A stretch of 64,000 bases of DNA from Magnaporthiopsis rhizophila (lineage: Eukaryota > Ascomycota > Sordariomycetes > Magnaporthales > Magnaporthaceae). Under the pieces are notes generated by a model. That model was not told the DNA's origin and did not search any database. It saw only the letters and a program-made list of their open reading frames with translations. Below are positions 24,214 through 35,755 of this stretch, one piece after another. Position numbers and translations under genes: made by a program. The stretch's first letter is position 1. The number at the start of each line of letters is the position of its first letter. The stretch covers positions 186,001 to 250,000 of the forward strand of contig PYSS01000050.1 in the NCBI GenBank assembly GCA_003049465.1. The letters run 5' to 3'.

Positions 24214-26998
24214 ATGGCCAAAAGTTCAAACGGCAGGACCGGCAAACGCGCGGCCGGCGGGTCGGCACACACCGCCGGGGAACAGCCCCGACCGGCCGAG
24301 TCCGGACCGCCGGCCATCGTCACTGTGGGCTCGGGACCGGCATCCGAACATGTTTCTGAGCTGCAGCTGCTCCTTGACAATGATTCCGGGTATGGCGGCA
24401 GCACCGCCGGCGACACTCGCTCCTTCGCACCAGTCCCCCAAGCGCAGGTTGAGCCCGACCGTCGTGCGCAGCCCGGCGCCATCCACCAGCTCTACTACAA
24501 CTCACATCGCGTCGCCCTTGCAAGGTCCATCAACCTGGCCATAACGCTACTTAAGGGCCTCCGGGAAATGAATGCAAAATGGCCGGCCCATTACCCCTCA
24601 GTCCTCGGCGCTGACCCGCCCACCTCGCCCCGTCCCGGCGCTCTCAAGCACTCCCATACGACCACGGGCGACTTTTCCACCTCTGCCTGGTCTAGTCACG
24701 CACGGAAACTGAGGCGGTCCATGACTGCGGAGGCCAGCAGTCAGGAGGCTGAGTCGAGCAAGGCCGCCGAACATCGTTCTGCCCCAGAGCCACGGCTGGT
24801 TTCGCACCAGATCTCGAGAGACTTCTCTGTCCTTAAGCTTGATCTCAAGCTGGGCTCACTGCATCAGGCCGAGCTCGTGCACTCGCTGGAGAAGGAGTCG
24901 GTGGCGTCGTTACTAGACGGCAAGATTAGCTCCAGCATAAAACACCTTCAGTCGCTGAGGGAGCGCATCGAGGACACATCGAGCAAGGTCCTGGTCACGG
25001 GCGATCTCAACGCGGGCAAGTCGACCTTTTGCAACGCGCTTCTCCGCAGGAAGATTCTTCCCGAGGACCAGCAGCCATGCACCAGCATCTTTTGTGAGGT
25101 CCTCGATGCTGGCCAGAACAGCGGCCTGGAGGAGGTCCATGCTGTGCACAAGGACGCCGTCTACGACCGTCACGATGAGTCAACCTACGACGTGTTCTCG
25201 CTTGCCGAGCTGGAAAGCATCGTAACCGACAGCGAAACCTATATGCAGTGCAAAGTGTACGTCAAGGACGTGCGCACCATTGACGAGTCTCTCCTAAATA
25301 ACGGAGTGGTCGACATTGCGCTCATCGATGCCCCCGGCCTGAACTCGGAGATGACCAAGACTACCGCCGTCTTCGCCCGCCAGGAGGAGATTGACGTCGT
25401 AGTATTTGTAGTATCGGCCGCCAATCACTTCACAATCTCGGCCGCAGACTTCATCTCGGTTGCTGCGGCTGAGAAGGCATACCTGTTCATCGTCGTCAAC
25501 GGGTTCGACAACATTCGCGATAAAAAGCGCTGCCAGAAGATGATTCTGGACCGTGTCAAGGGTATGAGCCCTCGCACATACAAGGAGGCCTCTGAGCTGG
25601 TACACTTCGTGTCCAGCAATGCTGTGCCGGTCGCGCCTCCGCCTCCTCCGCCCCCCGGTGGCAGCAGCACTGGCGGCGGATCTGGAATGACCAGTTCTGG
25701 TGATGGCGACGACGACGGGCCAGAGGATGACGGCCCAACCAAAAAGGGGAAAGGCAAGGACAAGGAGAAGATTCGGGACTTCGAGAATTTGGAGCAGTCG
25801 CTTCGCAGGTTCGTGCTGGAAAAACGGTCGAGGTCGAAGCTAGCACCCGCGAAGAACTACCTCCTCAACATCCTGGGCGACCTCTACAGCCTGGCTACCG
25901 TCAATGTCGAGGTTTCGCAGTCAGAGCTCGACAGGGTGAACCAAGAGCTACAGGAGATTGAGCCCTTGCTGGAATCGGGCAAGAAGGCATGTTCGCAGGT
26001 CAACGAAGACATCAACAAGTGCATAGAGGGCACGTGTGCCAGGGTTTACGACCATACCCGCGATGCCCTGGACTCCGCAATCCAAGATGTCGCGGACGCA
26101 GACCTCGGAGTGCATTACCCTGGTGTATTGTACTCGTTGCAGTATGCAGAGGAGCTCAAGGAGGCAATGCTTGGGCAAATCGCAGCTGCGGTCGAGGCTT
26201 GTGAGGACCATGCTCGGGCAAGGACTGTCGATGGCGTCAATGCCATCAAGCAGCTCGGGCTACTGCACCTTGGCAACGACTATGCAGGCCTCACCTTTAG
26301 GCCCGACGTCATGTTTCGCCGAAAGCGCGACATTCTTGCACGACAAGCCGATATTCCCACCGAGATATGGGACTTTGTCGACTTGCCCACACTGCTTCGG
26401 AGACAGGAGAAAATGGCGGGCACCGGCATGGCGCTCACTGTAGCAACCGCTCTTGGTAGCCGGCTTGTTGGCGGGTATGGATGGATGGATCACGCCCTGA
26501 GCGCGGCGAGAATACTCGGCAACGACAACTTGCGACAGCTGATAATCCCCGGTATTGTCGTTGTCGGTAAGAATTGGCTCATCCTCTGTTTATATTCCAT
26601 CTTTCATTCATTGGTGATTTGTTACTGACACCGAGCTAGCAATCGCCGCATCTGCCTTCGTCATCAACTCAATCCCCGAGTCTCTCCCGCATCGGCTGGC
26701 GGCCAAAATCTCGGCGCATCTTGCGAGTACCGACTACGTCCATACGAACTCGGTGCGCATCTCGACATCTGTGCGCAAAGCGCTTGGTATTCCCGCCGAC
26801 TCGGTGCGCGTCGATCTGCGACGTTCTGTCGAACAGCTTGATTCTCGCAGAGAGGAAAGCCTTCGCCTAAGCGCTGAGAGTGCCGTTGCTCTCAAGTACT
26901 TTGGAAATCTAGTTCGCGACAGTGCGAGGTACAGGAGTTCGGTGGACGAGCTCGATCTCGAAGCCCATGTTGCGACGGAGCAGCATGCGGAAAGTTAA
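24214..26998 (+). CDS. FZO1: Mitofusin Fzo1, outer-membrane dynamin-like GTPase
   Basis: Two exons: 24214-26566 and 26640-26998 (73-nt intron, GTAAGA donor, ACTGAC branch site), giving 903 aa. Fzo1 sits in the mitochondrial outer membrane and drives outer-membrane fusion by GTP-dependent tethering. GTPase motifs are G1 GDLNAGKS (263-270), G3 DAPG (372-375) and NGFD (429-432) in the G4 position, where other fungi often have NRFD. A Pro/Gly/Asp-rich insertion at about 471-515 separates the GTPase domain from the downstream helical region. The hydrophobic membrane segment LIIPGIVVVAIAASAFVI (about 774-795) is split by the intron. The C-terminal HR2-like helix contains SVRISTSVRKALG and RRSVEQLDSRREE. 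The N-terminal 90 residues are low-complexity. Confidence 0.95.
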
Positions 26999-27845
26999 CC
27001 TGAGGTCCCCACACTCTGAAGCTTTCTTCGCGTGGCTTTCAACTGCGAGCCGGGCCGGGCTATCGCGGAAGCAGAAACTTTGCATCCACGGGATGCGGTG
27101 GACCTGGTTGTTCTTGTCACTGGCGGGTGCATGGCAGGATCGTAAATTCAAGTCGATTTTTAATCCAGCTCCACTCATGACAACACCTGACCCTCTCTCA
27201 AGGCGTCGGGACTTGTATGTATAATGTTATGATCAGGAATATGAAAAGTCCGATGTATCAAAAACAAGTACACAATACATTCACTGCTAGGTCAATAAGA
27301 TGATGTGTATGTTAATGTACAGGAAAGATATGATACAATCACGTAAGTGAGCGAGACCGCCATCGAAGAGGAAGCCAAGAGCAAGCCGCGTTGCTGCATG
27401 GCAATTCACCGATGTTGCCTGCTAGTCACAACGCCCGCCTGGCGCAGAGCCGTTCGACATCTCCCTATCTTCTATATCCCACTTTACCGTTTTGTTCGTT
27501 CTGAAGACGTTGATCTCCGATCCTCCATCCGAAAATTCCTATTACCAGAGAGTAGCACCCTTTGCATCGAAAAGGGAACGATGGACGAGAGGAAATGGAT
27601 CAGCGACTAGCACTTCCCAGTCCAACTGAGAGATCCTCCATCTGCAAAACGCACCACCCGAGCGCCGCATTTTAGATTCTGGAATCATAGCGGGGACGTT
27701 ATCCGCGAAACTGCCGCCATGGTAGGTACCTCAAACCCACAGCGATGTCCGCAACCTGTGCGAAATATGAAGTGGTGTGTGTGTATTAGCGGTAGGCATT
27801 TGGTGCCATGTTGTTGTTGTTCTCTTGTCTTTTCTATTGCTTGAG
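26999..27845. other. Intergenic between convergent FZO1 and TOM22
   Basis: 850 bp holding the 3' ends of both genes. No other feature is recognised. Confidence 0.4.
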
Positions 27846-28461
27846 CTAGAGCGACGGTTTGGCGGCAACGCCACCGATACCACCGCCGCCCAGCGCGGCC
27901 TCGAGCTGGTTGACCGTGTCTCCTTCTGGTCTCTCGCCACCCGCAGTGAGGAGCTCGCCGCCCATTTCGCGCATGCGCTGCTCCTGCTCCATGGCGATCA
28001 TGTTCTGCTCCTCATTCCACAGGAGGGCAAAGGGAACGCCGAAGAGGAGGGCGCTGACGGACACGTGCCACGCTGCCTTGCCCAGGAAGGCGGCGCCGGT
28101 GCGGACGAAGCGGTTTGCGCCCATCCACCGGCTGTATATCCAGCCGCGCGCTGTTGGGGGCACAATGTCCCGTAGCGCATACAGCCTATCCGAGAGACTC
28201 TCGATGGTCGCGTTGAAGTCCGAGTCTGTTGAGATCTCCGAGTCTGTCGTTGTCGTCGTCCCCAAGGACCATGTGTTAGCCGACATGCGCGGGAAAATCT
28301 CACGGAACGAAAGCCTGCATAGTTGCGGATATGGCTGGAAGGGAAGGATCCAAGACTTGCTAGGTCAACGCACCCGTGTCTGTGAAATCGTCGTCATCCT
28401 CCTCCGGGCCCGGTTGGGTGCGAGTATACTCCTCGTCCACCACCTCGGTAAGTTGAACCAT
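27846..28461 (-). CDS. TOM22: Tom22, mitochondrial import receptor subunit
   Basis: Two exons: 28374-28461 and 27846-28243 (130-nt intron with a GGCTAAC branch site), giving 161 aa, close to the usual fungal length. Tom22 is the central receptor and organiser of the TOM complex. Its acidic cytosolic domain binds presequences and contacts Tom20. The N-terminus is acidic (EVVDEEYTRTQPGPEEDDDD). ESLSDRLYALRDIVPP precedes the single C-terminal-half transmembrane segment at about residues 86-107 (HVSVSALLFGVPFALLW), followed by a short intermembrane-space tail. It converges with FZO1, another outer-membrane gene. Confidence 0.94.
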
Positions 28462-29435
28462 CTTGGCGAAAAGGAATTTCGGGATGCTTGGTTGTCTGGC
28501 TCAGCAGCGGTTTGTAGAGAGGTCCGATTCGCGGCTTCGAGATTTTGGTGATTTTTTTTTTCTCCAACACGGCCTGCGAACCTGAACGACGTTTGCCCAC
28601 CCCAACCACCAGAGCAATTCTGCGAGTGTGCCCCGCTTTGGTGCATAATTATCAGCTACACGCACCGTGTGGGGTATTGAGTAACCCAGCCCAGCGGGCA
28701 ATCCAGAAAGAAGCAATACACCAGAAAGGTAAAAAAAAAAAGCCTCCTCCCCAGCTTGAGCAATTAAAAAAAAAAAAAAAAAAAAAAAAAGTTGTTTATC
28801 GCTGTCGACGTACATAATGAGCGTCCTTTTTGGTTCATTGCCTTTTTCTTGGTCCGCGTGGCAACCTCAGCCGAAGTGGTGGATTGAGATACGCCGCCAA
28901 TAAGTGGTGACCCAAGTTGATTGCGTTTCTTTGAGGGAGTGCTATTCAACTGGTGTTCGCACGTGCCTCATGCATCCTCGCCGGAGCAGTCTTTACACCT
29001 ACGGATCTCGACATATTTCCACCAGCCGCTTTGCAAAGGAGGGTTTCTCATATACGGTAGGCTGTGCTTCGAAGAAAGCTCTTCGAGATAGCAGGGGACT
29101 AGACCATAGCGAGAATCAAATAATTACATCTATCCGATTGGAGCTATTCTACCCCGAAGTATTACACGAAAAGACTGGAGTAAAGAACCGCGGCAGAAAT
29201 GAGTATGATAATGATTGCGTGGGCGCAAGTGAATTAAAAGAAAAGAAAAGGGAATGTCAAGAAAAACGGGAGAAAAGCAAGGTATTGGTGATACGAACAC
29301 TGACAGATAAGTCAGTTGTCGTGGGCGCTGGTGAAGGGCGGATTACCATCATTGCACCATCCTTGATATACACGCCCTTCAGACATGCCGCTTCTGTATT
29401 CGGCACTTCCATTGTCCCATAGCCAGCAGGCCAAT
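28462..29435. other. Intergenic, about 1 kb
   Basis: Upstream region of TOM22 and downstream region of NHA1. It contains two poly-A runs. A 172-codon open frame at 28,904-29,422 has no recognisable domain and is not annotated as a gene. Confidence 0.4.
28766..28790. repeat. Poly-A tract, 25 nt
   Basis: Uninterrupted A run about 300 bp upstream of the TOM22 start; a second run of 11 A lies at about 28,731. Confidence 0.95.
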
Positions 29436-32400
29436 CTATCCGCTCTGCCTCCCAACCGCATCCGCAAACCTAATCCCACGTCTACCAGGTGGGACCCGAG
29501 GCGTGTCATCGTCATCGCTTTCGGACTCGGCCGTCTCGGCCTGGGCACGGATACCTAGGGCCGCCTCGCGCCGCCGCCTCTCAGCTGGTGTTTCACCTGC
29601 CTCCTCACCGTCGTCGCCGCGGTGGACGCTCTCGAGCACAGCCATGCGCCGCCGTCTCTCCGCCGTCGTCTCTTCCTCGTCACTCCTATCGGCGCGCGGA
29701 ATCCCCAGGTCGGCCTCCGGCTGACGTTTAAGCGGAGTAGAACCTGCCCGACTTCGGCCTCTCTGCTCTTCTCGGTCGGCTTCCCTAGGCATCGCGGGTT
29801 CAGGCTGGTCAGCGGGCCGTGTGTCTTGTTTGGCAAGCGCCTTCACTGGGCCCGAGGCAGAGGACTGGTCCACCACTTCACGCCGGGTGCTTTTGTCCAA
29901 TTTCTGCATCTCTCGGATGAAGTCATCCTCAGTCATGCGCTGGCCCACACCGCCTATTTTGAAGCGGATGTGCTTATCGTCCTCAATGTCACCCTCTGCT
30001 GCCTCGCTCTTCTTCGATCTCTGAGGCATGCCACTGGCTTTAGCGGCCGAGTTAACGGCTGCACTAGAGGAGCCAGACAGCCCGGTCTCGGCTGTCTTTC
30101 CGCTGCTGCCCTTAACCAGCGATCCAATGCCCATATACTTTAGGCCTTGAGCTATTAGGTCCCCTCCTTCCTTGTCCACCTTGTGTGATGGAAGCTCGTA
30201 TTTCTTAACGACCTCGCCATCCTCATCCTCGACAATAATCTGCAATCTTGAAATCAGCGTCACGGTACGAGGAAAAAAATTGCCTCGTGCACTGGACGGT
30301 GAGGCGACGGATGACAGAGTCGCATGGTTGCGTGACTTACCGTGTTGCCAAACTGATACGCCCGGGCAGGCTCGTGCTTTCGCTGCGACTTTTCCTTTTC
30401 CCTGCTGCGTTTCTGCATCTCCTCGGCGCGCCAATCGCCTAACTTCTTTTTAACATAATCATATGACCACACCGAGGACTGGACCTTGGATTTAATCTCA
30501 TCAGGCGACGCGCCCAGCTTGTTCTCCTCAGAGACGGCGATAATTTCCCCGTCCCTGTTTTCGACCAGGACGTGGTCGCCCTCGACATAAACCTGCAAAT
30601 CTGTCTGTTGCGGCGTATCAGGATGCTCGCCAGAATCTGCCTGGGGCTGTCTCTCAAGAGCCCCAGGCGAACGGGCCGGCCCCTCGGAGTCAGGTTCGGA
30701 CATGCGGCGGCTTTGCGGCTCGAGGCTGAAGCCGACGGGGGACTGCACCGGTGATTCATGTACACCCGTGCCCGTGTCGGCATCTTCCGGGACCCGACGC
30801 TGGGGGAAAATGGCCGACTGGCTGATGGGACCGCCTGGGCCGAGACCATCGTCCCACATCTTCCTCCGCCTTCTTGTGGCTGCGGAAGATGCTCTGCTGC
30901 CGTGTTTGACGGGGCCATCCCTGTCCTCGTCCCGCACCCGCCGAAGAAAGTGGCCAGGGTAGCCAATCGGCGGAAGGGTCCCTGGGGGCAGGTCGGGTAG
31001 TTTCGCGTCGTCCACCTCTGTGTCAGACATGGTCCGTGCTTGGGATCTGGACTGTGATGTTATCCTCGGCAGACGATTCATCCAGGACGGGCCATCTTCT
31101 GGCGCAGCCGTGTACGACATGGTTAGTGTCAGAGTGTTGATGTGCTTGCCGAGGGTAAATACGGCGATTGAGGATCCGTGGACAAGAATAGAAGCGATTA
31201 CTATGAAAGTAACCACGGGCCAGACCAGGATGATGAGTGTGTAGTGTGGCGAGCCAGAAGGCGGTAGCTCGGCGAGCGGCACAGGTTTCTCTGACTCGAG
31301 CTCGGCCCGGGCTAGGATGGCAATGAAGATGGCACCGACACCGATGGGGCCGAAGTGGCCGGCAAAAAGAGCTTCTCTCCAGGTCTTGATGTCGGGTATC
31401 AGGGGCTTCAGGGCCATCATGATGGGAATACGACGAAAGAGAATGACCAAGATCGCCATGACAGTCAGCCGCCAAGCCGAGAGCCCGAGCTCTGCATTGT
31501 TGAACATCTCCCACGGGATGATGGTGCCGAGGTAGACAAAGTAGGTCAGGTTGAGTAGCAGGTCGATGACGTTGGAGACGTGGGATTCTTCTGTTTTCTG
31601 GCCGAACCAGCCGTCGTTGGAGAAGCCGACTCCGGCGGAGAAGCCGACGAGGAGGTCGTCGACGCCCAGGATGCTACCAGAGCCCGCACAGAAGAGGGCC
31701 AGGACGAAGTAGAAGACGAGGAAGCTCTCGCGGTCGATTAGATCGCGCTTCTCGGCATATTTGATTCCGTGGCGGGCAAAGTAGCCAATCAAAAAGCCGT
31801 AGATGGCGCCAAAGACGCACTCGTAGAGGATGCTGTAGACAAACCAGTGGAAGGTGACCTCGCGAGCATCCAGTTGGTCCTGTATCAGGTAGAGCGACAG
31901 GTAGGTGAAGGGGAAGGCCATGCCATCATTGCAGCCAGACTCAGCCGAGAGCAAGTCGCGCAGGTGCTTGGGCACGCGCTTAGCAAACTTGCCCTTGCCT
32001 ACGACGGACGAGGCCAAAACGGGATCTGTGGCGGTGACGCAGGCGGCCACGACCAGGCTTTCGAGCCAGCTGAGCGGCTCGATCAGCCACCACACGATGA
32101 CGCTCGTGATGAGCCAGCCAAAGGTCATGACCGGCAGCAGCAGGAAGACGACCGATCTCCAATGGCGCTCCATGTAGAACTTGGGAAGCTCGACACCGAT
32201 GGCGAAACATTGGACAACGAGGACGATGCGGGAGAACTCGATGGTGACGATGTCCACGTTGCCCCATGACTGTGGGTTGATCAGGTTGGCGGCGTGAGGG
32301 CCAAAGATGAGGCCGCAGAGGGTAGCGACGGTGGCCTCGCCAATGTACATGCGCTCTTTGATGACTGACGAGCATAGCATGAATAGAGATGTGAAGCCAC

Positions 32401-32455
32401 CTAGGATGATGTACACCAAATGCGGCTTCGTAATGGACAGATGCTCCCAACCCAT
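29436..32455 (-). CDS. NHA1: Plasma-membrane Na+(K+)/H+ antiporter Nha1
   Basis: Two exons: 30341-32455 and 29436-30239 (101-nt intron, GTAAGT donor, phase 0), giving 972 aa, close to yeast Nha1. It exports Na+ and K+ in exchange for H+ and contributes to pH and salt homeostasis. The first roughly 430 residues are hydrophobic with about 12 transmembrane helices. They include the conserved TDPVLAS (143-149), SAESGCNDGMAFPF (the ND pair at 176-177) and GHFGPIGVGAIF. The long hydrophilic C-terminal tail begins after FTLGKHINTLTLTMSY and is rich in Arg, Glu and Ser; exon 2 (from IIVEDEDGEVVKKYELPSHK) extends it. The start is the ATG giving MGWEHLSITKPHLVY; upstream in-frame codons include only non-ATG candidates. 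Confidence 0.95.
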
Positions 32456-33146
32456 GGCTGCTGCTGGCACGACTTGTCTGTTCTTGCCTCTGTCTTGAGC
32501 CCAGTGCGCGTGCAGCCAGAGGCTGGTTGGTCAATCAGTTGCCAATAACCAGGACACTCAGGCTTGGACCCTCTCCTACTCCAGCTTTCGAAACGCGCCC
32601 TCTCACGTCCCGCCGCGGCCCCGGCGGGGGAGATTGTGACCGGCGCCGGAGGCGCGCAGGTATGTGGGTGATAGGCTGTTTCGGCTGTGCTTCGCAAAGT
32701 CTTCCGGCCAACTTGAGCCTGATCGAGAGTGGGAGGGGGGCCGAGAGCTGTGTAGACAATCCTTTCCTGGAGAGACTGCAACCAAAGGTCGCCGAGAAAA
32801 GGCTTGACTGGTCGTGACTGTCGGCAAGTCCAAGCAGGCAAGATGTGGTGGGGATTGCCGAGCCTTAATATTGGGGAATGCTAAGAGCACGCCACCACAG
32901 TCGTGGGAAAGTGAAATTTGTCAGGTACCAGGTTCCTGAATTGGGCAGAAGAGCTCCCATTGTTTGTCTATCTGCGACCTGACACCGAGAAATTAAATGG
33001 CTGGCTTTTACACATTACAGGCTTGCCTCTCTGGGATGAGCTGGCCCACTCAAGGTGGTGAACGTGCATCTGCCAAGGGTTGGGCTGGAGAAACAGCAAG
33101 GGGAACCTTGCGATATAACAGCCAACACCCAGTCAGCTGCGTAATA
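32456..33146. promoter_or_regulatory. Upstream region of NHA1
   Basis: About 0.7 kb between the NHA1 start codon and the Tc1-like element. No gene seen. With the transposon and the region beyond it, this forms the divergent NHA1/PIF1 intergenic space. Confidence 0.4.
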
Positions 33147-33177
33147 CAGTAGTGTGCAAAAAAACGCAAATCCGTGC
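33147..33177. repeat. Left TIR of Tc1-like element
   Basis: Starts CAGT, contains AAAAAAACGCAAATCCGTGC, and pairs imperfectly with the right end. Confidence 0.85.
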
Positions 33178-33236
33178 CCCGCCCCCTCAATTTAATTTTT
33201 TTCACCACCACGGATCCGATAGCCCCCCTAACAAAA

Positions 33237-34487
33237 ATGGCCAGAGAACGTCGCCCAACTGTTCACAAACCAAAAGGAATACATTCTACGCCTCGCCGAC
33301 GATTACGCATTTATACTAGATATCGTGCAGGCCAATCGGCTAAAGCAATCGCCGCGCACGAAGATGTTGATCCGGTGCACGTATATGGCGTAGTTCGTCG
33401 CTATGAACTGCAGGACTTCGGCACTTCACGTCCCGGCCGAGGGCGACTTTTAGCGCTATCAGAACGCGATAAACGGCATATATTACGCAAAGTTGCCGTT
33501 AATCCTTTTATTATAGTAGAACAATTACGTCGAGATTGCTGTCCTTTTGTCTCCAGATCAATAGTATCGAGGTTCCTGGTAAAATGGGGGATCAAACACG
33601 CCCAGTTCCTAACGAGGCCGTTTTTCAGCGAACAAGCGGCCGCACAACGTTATAATTGGGCTCGGAAGATGCATGGGAAGCCTTTATCTTATTGGAGAAG
33701 GGTTTTCTTTTCAGACGAGAGTATTATCCAGCGTGGAAAGGGCCGGTGCCGCTTGTGGGTTTTTATCCCTAAAGGTAAATTTACCCCTTTTTATATTTTT
33801 GGGAATAACTTTACTAATAAGCTATACAGGCTGGTATAAATTAGAACGGTAATATATTTAAAGCTAATCCAAAGCCTCACTGGTTAAAAAAATGCTTTGG
33901 GCGGCTATCCGGTACGGATTAAAATTGTCACGGTACGATCCCTTATATAAGGACCAAGCACGTCGTAGCCCCGGATATGACAACGTTCCCTTTTGCTTTG
34001 GTGTAACGGGTACTGCCTTGGTCTAGTCCCGTGACAAAAATCCAACCTTGTGCTTTTAAACGAAGATCCGGAGGCATAACAAAAAGGCATCACTGCGCAA
34101 CGATACGTGGAAATGCTCCAAAAATATCTACCTATTTTGCTTAATTTTAATACCCTTTTTATGCAGGACAACACACCTATTCACACGGCACGCATTATTT
34201 TCGAGCATCTCGAATCAAAAGGGATAAAGGTGATCGTTTGGCCAGCTTATTCTCCTAATATAAATCCTATTGAAAATTTATGGCACTGGCTGAAGGATAA
34301 GCTTTATAAACGTCACCCTGAGCTAACAAAGTTTCCGGAGACCGACGAAAGCATCAAAACCCTTATTAAATTGGCCGAGGAGGTATGGGAATTTATTCCG
34401 GAGGAGCTGGTCAATAATTTGATAAATTTTATGCCCCGCAAAATTGAGGCCCTTTACCAGGCCCGGGGTTGGTATACCAAGTACTAG
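33237..34487 (+). pseudogene. Broken Tc1-family transposase
   Basis: The first piece (33237-33839) starts MARERRPT, has a helix-turn-helix region (RAGQSAKAIAAHEDVDP), then RRVFFSDES with the first catalytic Asp, and ends in a stop. A middle piece in the next frame (33892 to about 34,023) starts MLWAAIRYG. The last piece (about 34,100-34,487), back in the original frame, has MQDNTPIHTAR (second Asp) and YSPNINPIENLW (Glu), with 34 residues between Asp and Glu. So there are at least two frameshifts plus an internal stop, and no functional enzyme is encoded. Confidence 0.9.
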
Positions 34488-34618
34488 CCTACTGTAAATA
34501 ATAAACTCCGGCCAATTTTGCATCTATTGCAATCAACGGCATGCGAATAGCTTCATTTTTGATCAAATGCGGCCCTTTTGAAATAGGGGGGTTGGTGGTG
34601 GTGAGGGTGGCCCATGCA

Positions 34619-34649
34619 CAGATTTGCGTTTTTTTTTGTGCATCCACTG
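34619..34649. repeat. Right TIR of Tc1-like element
   Basis: Reverse complement reads CAGTGGATGCAC, a run of A, then CGCAAATCTGTG, matching the left end with a few mismatches and a small length difference in the A run. Confidence 0.85.
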
Positions 34650-34971
34650 TAAATGGAGACACCGATACCTACCAGGTACCGACTCGTCGATATGGGGGAT
34701 CTTTGGGCTGAGAGACGATGATTTCCTGCGTCGCCCACACAAAGCAGAAAAGCAAGCATTTGCGCCATTAATAAACCGAGCAATATAACTGCACTTAGGG
34801 AGATACTTGGCTGTTAAGTATCTTTTACCTTTTTGATGGCCTGTCACCGAAATGCGAAAATAAAGGCGGGAACCCTAGGTAAAAAGGCACGCGGACCGAA
34901 AAAAAAAAAAAAAGCAATACACTGGGGAAACGGAAAAAAGGTTGTATATTTTGCTGATGTACCTAATGAGT

Positions 34972-35007
<36 letters not shown>

Positions 35008-35755
35008 TTCTGGGTTGCGTGGGGTCCCCTGACCAGGTCCCAAGACACCCTGGTCGTCCTGGTGGGGATGGGTACAAGGTACATCAGGGCCAATTTTTTT
35101 CGAAGGATGAAAAAAAAAAGAGCAGTCCAGTGACGACGTGCGCGGCAAACGCGCCTGTGCGGGGGAAACGCGACCACAACGCGTGCTACCAACTTAAACT
35201 CCCAGCAGTAACTAGGATATTGGCTCTGGCGTACGAAGAATTAGGCTGAGGTAGGTCTCGATGCAATGAGCGCAGAACATAGGCAGGCCCCCTCCAGTGT
35301 GATCACCAGGCGGTGCCTCCCTCACACTGGCCCTAACCTTCAATGCGTATAGTACCTTCTCTTACTAACCTATCAAGGCACTTCCACACTCCAGAGCGCC
35401 AGATCGCCCGTCTATCTATCACAGGCATGTCTCCAGCCCTGACCTCAACGCACCTGTCTGCCGCCTAAGGCCGCCCGGATAGGTATTGCCGTCCGCGCTG
35501 CTCCGCACAGAAGACGGCACATTGGGCGTTTCTGGGTCCGCATGTCGAATGCACACAGTCAAATTCATCAACGCGATCTGTCGCCGTCCCTCTGGCCGGT
35601 TGGCCCTACCCACTCGCAGCCCCTGCTCACAGCCCACCCGCAAGCACAATCAGCCCCTTGACACAGCCTGCACGACCCAACACTTTTCGTCGTGTGCGAT
35701 ATCGGATAAGAACAATCCGGACGAGTGCTCTACCTTCCCGTCGAACCACCCCGCC
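34650..35755. promoter_or_regulatory. Upstream region of PIF1
   Basis: Contains a poly-A run (34899-34913) and a long poly-T run. The last 207 bp before the annotated PIF1 start are open in the PIF1 frame from an ATG at 35549. No separate gene is seen. Confidence 0.45.
34974..35006. repeat. Poly-T tract, 33 nt
   Basis: Uninterrupted T run in the PIF1 upstream region, near the right end of the Tc1-like element. Confidence 0.95.

Larger units (their letters stand above)
33147..34649 (+). mobile_element. Degenerate Tc1/mariner element (1,503 bp)
   Basis: It begins CAGT and ends ACTG and is flanked on each side by TA (33145-33146 and 34650-34651), the duplicated target of Tc1/mariner. Terminal inverted repeats of about 31 bp share a run of A followed by CGCAAATC. 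The broken transposase is DD34E type (see the pseudogene entry). The body is more AT-rich than neighbouring genes but far less than the block after 41.4 kb, so it escaped heavy RIP or is younger. Confidence 0.93.

Noticed and set aside
28904..29422. 172-codon open frame between TOM22 and NHA1
   Set aside because: No domain, no membrane or signal features, and it lies in an intergenic stretch with homopolymers; it could be a chance frame.
35486..35548. Longer PIF1 start at 35486
   Set aside because: The codon there is TTG, not ATG; the first in-frame ATG is 35549.
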